Below are positions 51,200 through 56,582 of a DNA stretch of 56,582 nt, in pieces. A model generated the notes under the pieces. It ran no database searches. It was not told where the DNA came from and was given only the letters and a program-made list of their open reading frames with translations. The stretch spans positions 1,151,538 through 1,208,119 of the forward strand of contig NZ_NAPS01000002.1 of NCBI RefSeq assembly GCF_004323185.1, given 5' to 3'. Both the position numbers and the translations under genes were made by a program. The stretch comes from Westiellopsis prolifica IICB1. Its GTDB lineage: Bacteria; Cyanobacteriota; Cyanobacteriia; Cyanobacteriales; Nostocaceae. Within the stretch, counting starts at the first letter, position 1. Each line of letters begins with the position of its first letter.

Positions 51200-53461
51200 T
51201 TAATTCCGAAGGTGACGGAGTACCTCAGCCACAGACCAAGCTTGAGCGATCGCTCCTCTAGGTGTGTGGGGCGCATCACCATCAAAAATTTCAGAGATGG
51301 AGCCAAGACAGCCGTCAGTCAGAAAATGTTCTAACAGAGGTTTCCATTCAAAAGGTAAGGGTTCTGTGCCATAAAAACGTTTCCAAGCTCGAATAAAAGG
51401 GCCAATTAGCCAACACCAAACAGTACCTTGGTGATAAGAGCGATCGCGCTGTTGTGGATGACCGACATACTTGCCAACATATTCCTGATCGCCTGGGTCA
51501 AGAGTACGAAGACCATAGGGTGTGAGTAAACGTTCAGTAGCCATCTGTAATATCTGACGCCCCTGTTGAATAGAAAACGCACAGTGGGTAAGGGAAAGCG
51601 CAATCACAGCATTAGGGCGAATCTGAGAATTACGGCGATCATCTGGTTCTATAGTGTCGTATAAGTAGCCCAACGAAGAATTCCAGAACTGTTGGAGTGA
51701 GTCTTTTACCTGTTGAGCTTGTTGGCTATAACGTCGAGCCTGTTTTGCAAAACGACTTGTTTCGGCGACAGTTTCTTGCTCATTCAAAATTTCCGCCCAC
51801 CGAGAAGCCCAACATAAAGCTGAGTACCACAAAGCATTGATTTCTACTGGCTTACCACAACGGGGTGTAATTGGTTGTCCATCAACAACTGCATCCATCC
51901 AAGTTAAGGCTACACCACGAGCATCCCAACCAATTAGTCCATCCATAGAATCAACTTGAATGTTGTAGCGCGTACCACCAATAAAGGCTTTATAAATTTG
52001 CTGTACTACTGAGTATTGCTCTGCTAGAAACAACCAGTCCTGTGTTGCTTCTAAATATAGTCCTAAGCTTTCAATCCACCACAAAGCGGTATCAATACTA
52101 TTGTAAACAGGTTCACTTTCCAGACTAGGAAACATATTGGGAATCAGACCGTGGCGACAGTAACGTCCAAGACTGTGTATAAGTGCTTTTGCCAAGTCAA
52201 ATCGCTGCGTCAGCAACGCTATACCTGGTAAAGCAATCAAGGTATCACGTCCCCGATCATTGAACCAAGGATAACCAGCTATAAAAGTAGGTTCACGATT
52301 AGAAGCTCGCAAAACAACAAACTGATCGCTGGCTTTTAGTAATTGCTGCCAAATAGGGTACTGAGTATTAAGTACTGGGTATTGGTTACTAGAATAATTT
52401 TTCAAATTCATCAAGTCCCCAGTCCATAATTCCCAATCACCAGTCCCTTTTTCATCCCATCCAAATACCGAAGACAGCCGTTTTTGTTCTGCTTCAACAA
52501 CTTCTCCAAAGGTATCGTCTGTCAGAGAACTTTGTAAAAGATCGGGAAAACCTACCTTTGCTTCCAGAGTGACTACATCTCCTGGTGCAAGCGTAACTGT
52601 TAAATAACCAGGGCTGTAGAGGTCTTCGCGATCGCTCAATCCTCGTCTTGTCTCTTCTGGTAAATGGTAATTCCAATACCAAAATCCATCTGGTTGGTAA
52701 CTGCCTTGTGTCCAGCGCAAGTGCCAAGGTGTGCCAAACTCTCCTGAGTTGATTCCTTGAAAACAGACTTGTTTGTGTCCTAGCAATTGCGAAAACTGTA
52801 ACTGTAGAGTGGCTTTTTGCTGGTTGTGAAAATCGCGATCGCTGATCAGCAGTCGTAACCTCAAAATCGCCTCATTCCTACCCTCATAGCGATATTGAAT
52901 TAAAAGGCGATGACACAATTGGCATTGGGGAGCCAGTGCGTTGCGGAGGTTCCCTCCGTTGTAGCACCTGGCGTCATTGGGCATTGGGCATGGGGCATTG
53001 GGGAGCCAGTGCGTTGCGGAGGTTCCCTCCGTTGTAGCACCTGGCGTCATTGGGCATTGGGCATTGGAAGAAAAATTACCCCCCTGTCCCCTCTGTCCCC
53101 TCTGTCCCCCCTCTCCCTCTCCCCATCCCTTGGGCATTACCAACTGCCTAGTTAGCTGCCAGTCATCTTGACCCCAAACCCATTTGGGAACTGGATTAAT
53201 ATCAAAATGACGTAACACTTCGTAACCTGTCGGATCAATCTGACCACTACCCCAAAAATTTGTCCCCAATGCTATAACTTGCTTTGGTAGTTCCAAACTA
53301 GCTTCTAGATGCGAAAACAGTAGAGTACGTCCAGAAGGCGAATTAGTCGCAGCAAATAACCAACCATGATAAGTGCGAGTGCGGACATCAGAAACCGTAC
53401 CACTGGCAAAACTTCCCAAGCCATTCGTGAGCAACCATTCTCTTGTATCTAAATCGGCCAT
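51200..53461 (-). CDS. Glycogen debranching enzyme (amylo-alpha-1,6-glucosidase), with repeat insertion
   Basis: Protein of 753 residues. The N-terminal domain of debranching enzymes begins REWLLTNGLGSFASGTVSDVRTRTYHGWL. The C-terminal (alpha/alpha)6 glucosidase domain has GYPWFNDRGRDTLIALPG, WWIESLGLYL and SYHQGTVWCWLIGPFI. It releases glucose from alpha-1,6 branch points of glycogen. Residues about 111-182 do not fit the family: a Gly/Gln-rich run, then two copies of Pro/Cys/Asn-rich sequence, encoded by intergenic-type repeats at 52913-53133. The frame stays open, and family sequence resumes at HRLLIQYRYEGRNEAILRLR. The insert sits inside the N-terminal beta domain, so folding would have to tolerate a 70-residue loop. 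Confidence 0.85.
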   Translation of the reverse strand: MADLDTREWLLTNGLGSFASGTVSDVRTRTYHGWLFAATNSPSGRTLLFSHLEASLELPKQVIALGTNFWGSGQIDPTGYEVLRHFDINPVPKWVWGQDDWQLTRQLVMPKGWGEGEGGQRGQRGQGGNFSSNAQCPMTPGATTEGTSATHWLPNAPCPMPNDARCYNGGNLRNALAPQCQLCHRLLIQYRYEGRNEAILRLRLLISDRDFHNQQKATLQLQFSQLLGHKQVCFQGINSGEFGTPWHLRWTQGSYQPDGFWYWNYHLPEETRRGLSDREDLYSPGYLTVTLAPGDVVTLEAKVGFPDLLQSSLTDDTFGEVVEAEQKRLSSVFGWDEKGTGDWELWTGDLMNLKNYSSNQYPVLNTQYPIWQQLLKASDQFVVLRASNREPTFIAGYPWFNDRGRDTLIALPGIALLTQRFDLAKALIHSLGRYCRHGLIPNMFPSLESEPVYNSIDTALWWIESLGLYLEATQDWLFLAEQYSVVQQIYKAFIGGTRYNIQVDSMDGLIGWDARGVALTWMDAVVDGQPITPRCGKPVEINALWYSALCWASRWAEILNEQETVAETSRFAKQARRYSQQAQQVKDSLQQFWNSSLGYLYDTIEPDDRRNSQIRPNAVIALSLTHCAFSIQQGRQILQMATERLLTPYGLRTLDPGDQEYVGKYVGHPQQRDRSYHQGTVWCWLIGPFIRAWKRFYGTEPLPFEWKPLLEHFLTDGCLGSISEIFDGDAPHTPRGAIAQAWSVAEVLRHLRN
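52921..53064. repeat. Two 71-bp direct repeats inside the debranching enzyme gene
   Basis: Copies at 52921-52991 and 52994-53064, offset 73 bases, apparently identical. Each begins GGCATTGGGGAGCCAGTGCG and contains the palindrome TTGCGGAGG..CCCTCCGTTG. GGGCATT heptamers link and flank the copies. They are typical of dispersed intergenic repeats but here are read as protein. Confidence 0.9.
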
Positions 53462-53725
53462 TTGCTACTCAAAATCGTTATGAGTATGATATAGTTGTAA
53501 CAGTTCGTAATTAAGCTGTCAGGGCGTAAACAGGTAAGTATTACCTATACACCCAAGATGAGCGGGCAGCTAGTACTTAGCCAACCCAAAATTCAGGGTA
53601 TTGGTTGGGAAAGAATTACTAGGTTAGAGGGTAAATGATGCCCTTGATACTATGTTCTTTTCCAAACCGCCAAAGAAACTTTGGCGAACTACTAGACGAA
53701 AATAATTTCCAAGGAGAATTAGTAT

Positions 53726-54325
53726 ATGTCTACAGAAGGATGCCTCCGTGTTGGTCAATCAGCTCCCGACTTTACAGCAACTGCTGTGGTAGATCAAGAA
53801 TTCAAAACAATAAAACTTTCCGATTATCGCGGTAAGTATGTTGTTGTGTTTTTCTATCCCTTAGACTTTACCTTTGTCTGTCCTACAGAAATCACAGCTT
53901 TTAGCGATCGCTACGAAGAATTTAAAAAGATTAACACAGAAATACTAGGTGTGTCAGTTGATAGCGAATTTTCACATCTAGCATGGATTCAGACGGATCG
54001 CAAGTCTGGAGGTGTTGGTGATCTCAACTATCCCCTTGTGTCTGACATTAAAAAAGAGATTAGCAGCGCTTACAACGTCCTTGACCCAGCAGCTGGGATA
54101 GCCTTGCGTGGTTTGTTCATCATCGACAAAGATGGTGTCATCCAACACGCGACCATTAACAACCTCGCCTTTGGTCGTAACGTAGATGAAACTCTGCGGA
54201 CACTGCAAGCTATTCAGTACGTGCAGTCTCACCCCGATGAAGTTTGTCCTGCTGGTTGGCAGCCTGGTGACAAGACCATGGTTCCTGACCCTGTCAAGTC
54301 TAAAGTTTACTTCTCTGCTGTTTAA
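53726..54325 (+). CDS. 2-Cys peroxiredoxin (typical, AhpC/Prx1 type)
   Basis: Thiol peroxidase of 199 residues that reduces H2O2 and alkyl peroxides, usually recycled by thioredoxin or NADPH-thioredoxin reductase C in cyanobacteria. Peroxidatic Cys52 in [10 protein letters not shown], resolving Cys174 in [10 protein letters not shown], catalytic Pro/Thr of PLDFTF. Both GGVG (95-98) and a C-terminal YF (195-196) are present, the pair linked to easy overoxidation in this family. The start has AAGGAG at a good distance from the ATG. A second redoxin gene follows 240 bases downstream on the same strand, suggesting a peroxide-defence pair. Confidence 0.95.
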   Translation: MSTEGCLRVGQSAPDFTATAVVDQEFKTIKLSDYRGKYVVVFFYPLDFTFVCPTEITAFSDRYEEFKKINTEILGVSVDSEFSHLAWIQTDRKSGGVGDLNYPLVSDIKKEISSAYNVLDPAAGIALRGLFIIDKDGVIQHATINNLAFGRNVDETLRTLQAIQYVQSHPDEVCPAGWQPGDKTMVPDPVKSKVYFSAV

Positions 54326-54422
54326 TTTCTACCTTGCCCAGAGGGCTTGGTGTATTACGTAGATTGGTATTAGGCTGATTGCCTAGCCAATCTATCTCAC
54401 GCAAGATGTCAAATCTGTCTAA

Positions 54423-54450
54423 TAAGTTAAGTTAAGTTAAGTTAAGTTAA
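54423..54450. repeat. 5-bp tandem repeat (TAAGT)
   Basis: Five and a half copies of TAAGT between the two peroxiredoxin genes. It is unlike the 7-multiple repeats elsewhere in the window. It is a likely site of length polymorphism. Confidence 0.9.
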
Positions 54451-54563
54451 ATTGACCACAGAGATACATATATGTACACAGAGATAAATTAATCCGTGGC
54501 ATTTTGTATGTTGTCTGTGGTTTGTTTATGTAATAACTTTGATATTTTTATTGAGGATAAATT

Positions 54564-55130
54564 ATGTTAGTTTCAACTGATTTTAGTGGTTTATTTAATG
54601 AGCGTTTTTTTCGTAATTTTTTACCAATTCCAGCTGGTAATGAAATACCATTGGGATTTTTAACACCGGATTTTCAACTGCCAGATATTACCAATAATTC
54701 TTTGATAAAATTATCAAATTACAGAAATAAACAACCAGTATTACTTGCTTTTACTCGGATTTTTACAGAAAAACAATATTGTCCCTTTTGCTATCCACAC
54801 ATCAAAGCCTTAAATGAAAACTACGAGCAATTTCAAGATCAAGGCATAGAAGTTTTGATGATTACTAGTACCGACGAACGGCAAAGTCAAATAGTTGTGA
54901 AAGATTTAGGCTTAAAGATGCCGTTACTGAGTGATCCGACCTGCCGAGTGTTTCGGACTTATAATGTTGGTCAAGCTTTGGGAGCACCTTTACCAGCACA
55001 ATTTGTTTTAGATCAAGAAGGTAGGCTTCGTTATAAGCATTTGTTCTCTTTCTTAGACCACAATGCGAGTATAGAAACATTGCTAGGGCAATATAATGCA
55101 ATAGCTAATATTAAAAATACAATTAAGTAA
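54564..55130 (+). CDS. Peroxiredoxin-like redoxin domain protein
   Basis: Thioredoxin-fold protein of 188 residues in the AhpC/TSA superfamily. It has TPDFQLPDI (about 34-42) and a CxxC-type active site CPFC (Cys73, Cys76), in place of the PxxxTxxC of typical peroxiredoxins. SDPTCRVFRTY and the C-terminal FVLDQEGRLRYKH follow. This layout is seen in PrxQ-like or disulfide-reductase-type redoxins. An N-terminal extension of about 30 residues is not conserved in the fold. It may reduce peroxides or accept electrons from a partner. ATG at 54564 with GAGGATAA upstream. Confidence 0.8.
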   Translation: MLVSTDFSGLFNERFFRNFLPIPAGNEIPLGFLTPDFQLPDITNNSLIKLSNYRNKQPVLLAFTRIFTEKQYCPFCYPHIKALNENYEQFQDQGIEVLMITSTDERQSQIVVKDLGLKMPLLSDPTCRVFRTYNVGQALGAPLPAQFVLDQEGRLRYKHLFSFLDHNASIETLLGQYNAIANIKNTIK

Positions 55131-55230
55131 AAATAATTAGTAGTTAGTAGTTAGTAGTTAATAGTTACTAATAAACATCTAACTACTAACAATTCCCAAT
55201 CTAAAATCTAAAATCCAAAATCCAAAATTG

Positions 55231-56241
55231 TCACAGCCTAATATTTTGTAAATTACTGCGGGGATTATAAGTACGAATAGTGCGGATTTTTTCATAATAC
55301 TCCCGCTCTTGTTGACTGATGTCTCTAGGAGTGGCGATCGCAATTTTCACTAACTGGTCACTACGCCCACTCTTAGGTTGCGGCCAGCCTTTACCACGCA
55401 GACGCAAGGATTGACCAGAACGTACTCCCGCAGGAAGCTTGACATTCACACTACCATCAGGAGTAGGTACTTCTATAGAAGCTCCCAAAACCGCTTCATC
55501 TGGGGTAATTGGCACTTCGCATACCAAGTTATCACCTTCAAACTGAAAGAAGGGGTGAGATTGAAGCTCAACTTTTAGGTACAAATCACCTCGCTGTTGC
55601 GTCAGAGGACTGATTTGACCTTTTCCACGCACCCGGAGGCGAGTACCAGGTTTTGCACCGGCGGGAATGCGGACATCAATAGTTTCGTTACCAAGATTAA
55701 AGCGCTTTTGTACACCATGAAACGCTTCAGAAAAAGTCAAAGAAATGATAGCTTCGCTGTCTTGAGGCGTAGCTGCACCCACATCTTGGAAACCAAAATC
55801 ACCATAACCACCACCATAACCAGCATAACCACTAGGTCCAGCACCAGTAGAAGTACGGTAGCTATAGGATTGTCTGGTGCTGCGAGTACCACCTCCACCA
55901 AAGCGTCCTAATAATTCGTTGATGAAATCATCAAAACTACCGTATTGGCTAAAGTCAAAGCCACCCATATCAACACCAGCACCACCACCAGGGAAACCTT
56001 GACCAACTTGTTTCCAATATTGACCAAATTGATCATATTTTTGCCGTTTCTCTGGATCTGACAAAACCTCATAAGCTTCATTAATTTCTTTGAAGCGTGC
56101 TTCTGCCTGTTTATTGCCAGGGTTAACGTCAGGATGATATTTGCGGGCTAATTTCCGAAAAGCTTGTTTAATTTCATCTGCACTAGCAGTTTTATTGACT
56201 CCCAAAACTGCATAATAATCTTTAAAATCGGTTGTAGCCAT
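55231..56241 (-). CDS. DnaJ C-terminal domain co-chaperone (type II, CbpA-like)
   Basis: Hsp40 protein of 336 residues that stimulates an Hsp70 (DnaK) ATPase. J domain (about 5-70) with HPD at 36-38, Gly/Phe/Tyr-rich linker (about 75-150, [22 protein letters not shown]), then two beta-barrel substrate-binding domains (about 160-320, [27 protein letters not shown] and [23 protein letters not shown]). No CxxCxGxG zinc fingers, so type II, like CbpA/DnaJ2. AGGAG lies nine bases before the ATG. The length is normal. The gene is single, with a 340-base upstream gap. Confidence 0.92.
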   Translation of the reverse strand: MATTDFKDYYAVLGVNKTASADEIKQAFRKLARKYHPDVNPGNKQAEARFKEINEAYEVLSDPEKRQKYDQFGQYWKQVGQGFPGGGAGVDMGGFDFSQYGSFDDFINELLGRFGGGGTRSTRQSYSYRTSTGAGPSGYAGYGGGYGDFGFQDVGAATPQDSEAIISLTFSEAFHGVQKRFNLGNETIDVRIPAGAKPGTRLRVRGKGQISPLTQQRGDLYLKVELQSHPFFQFEGDNLVCEVPITPDEAVLGASIEVPTPDGSVNVKLPAGVRSGQSLRLRGKGWPQPKSGRSDQLVKIAIATPRDISQQEREYYEKIRTIRTYNPRSNLQNIRL

Positions 56242-56319
56242 CTACAATACTCCTCTAGTATTTAACTTTATGTTTTTTTGTAAAATAAAGGGTTCAGTAT
56301 CTTACACCAGTAATTTTTC

Positions 56320-56437
56320 AAGTTTAAATTAAGGGTTTGTAGTAAGCACCAAGCGTGCTTAAAAATAAAGACTACCCTGTGGGAACGCAGCGTGTACAGT
56401 CTTTACTACAAACTTTTTTATCCATCAATTTAAACTT
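56320..56437. repeat. 118-bp inverted-repeat element (MITE-like)
   Basis: Ends AAGTTTAAATT (56320-56330) and AATTTAAACTT (56427-56437). Inside, GTTTGTAGTAAG faces CTTTACTACAAAC, and a further pair AAAGACT/AGTCTTT brackets CCCTGTGGGAACGC. It shares the GTAGTAAG motif with 3163 and 19286. Confidence 0.65.
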
Positions 56438-56551
56438 GACAGAGTACTAGGTAGAACTTTATATATAGTGACTCTGATTTTAAATTAACAAAACTAAAAT
56501 AAATTCGAGTTCGGTTGTTGCTCAAATGTAAGGGCAATTTCCGTACTTTTT

Positions 56552-56582
56552 AGGGGATCGGGGATCGGGGATCGGGGATCGG
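56552..56582. repeat. GGGGATC heptanucleotide repeat at window edge
   Basis: Four copies of GGGGATC running off the window. The same heptamer is near 3660-3682. It is a typical STRR. Confidence 0.9.

Larger units (their letters stand above)
56242..56582. other. Upstream region of the DnaJ-type gene, to window end
   Basis: About 340 bases with no ORF that I can support. It contains the DnaJ ribosome binding site, the element at 56320-56437, AT-rich sequence, and GGGGATC heptamers at 56552-56582 that run off the end of the window. The promoter of the DnaJ gene probably lies at 56260-56330. Confidence 0.5.

Overview
The window looks like chromosome from a filamentous, probably heterocyst-forming cyanobacterium (order Nostocales). 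The reasons are the very frequent HIP1 octamer GCGATCGC, heptanucleotide tandem repeats (CCAAAAT, GGGGATC), many dispersed palindromic repeats between genes, and cyanobacterial-type proteins (cyanobacterial glutamate-cysteine ligase, a short TrmL, a PGM1-related ligase, a TIR-WD40 protein, a LysM/M23 murein hydrolase). I cannot name the genus. All product names come from reading motifs, with no database search.

Layout. 0-9 kb: PGM1-related ATP-grasp ligase, SDR oxidoreductase, small hypothetical, dimethylformamidase-like membrane protein, MgtE, then a phosphotransferase overlapping a GNAT acetyltransferase. 9.0-9.3 kb: a MITE-like element with 31-bp inverted ends that carries seven 21-bp repeats, followed by a second GNAT. 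10-17.5 kb: ABC exporter, NurA nuclease, FHA membrane protein, and a divergent tonB / exbB-exbD energy-transduction locus. 17.4-28.7 kb: Mer/Lpd-type flavoprotein, two unannotated 33-34 residue membrane proteins, glycosyltransferase, glycine-zipper protein, coiled-coil protein, an Lgt-like protein coupled to an orphan ABC permease, two unknown coiled-coil proteins, and a CobW-family metallochaperone with a possible Zur box. 29-34.4 kb: protease-TPR protein, UvrA, DUF2267 protein. 34.6-35.0 kb: nineteen 21-bp hairpin repeats. 35.3-39.4 kb: a peptide-export cluster. 39.7-47.8 kb: alpha/beta hydrolase, TIR-WD40 protein with a membrane-anchored partner, deacetylase, glutamate-cysteine ligase, an IS630-family insertion sequence, TrmL. 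48-56.6 kb: LysM/M23 hydrolase, tRNA-Met, glycogen debranching enzyme, two peroxiredoxins, DnaJ-type co-chaperone.

The most interesting system is at 35.3-39.4 kb. A C39 peptidase-containing ABC exporter and an HlyD-type adaptor are followed by a 66-residue double-glycine precursor. Its predicted mature 29-residue peptide is built on two nine-residue Phe-rich repeats of opposite charge. No modification enzyme lies beside it, so an unmodified exported peptide is the simplest reading.

The second theme is repeat biology. There is a pair of 105-bp elements whose centre is exactly inverted between copies, a family of divergent two-hairpin elements whose stems covary, palindromes that have entered the nurA and debranching-enzyme reading frames, and tandem arrays with periods of 7, 14 and 21 bp.
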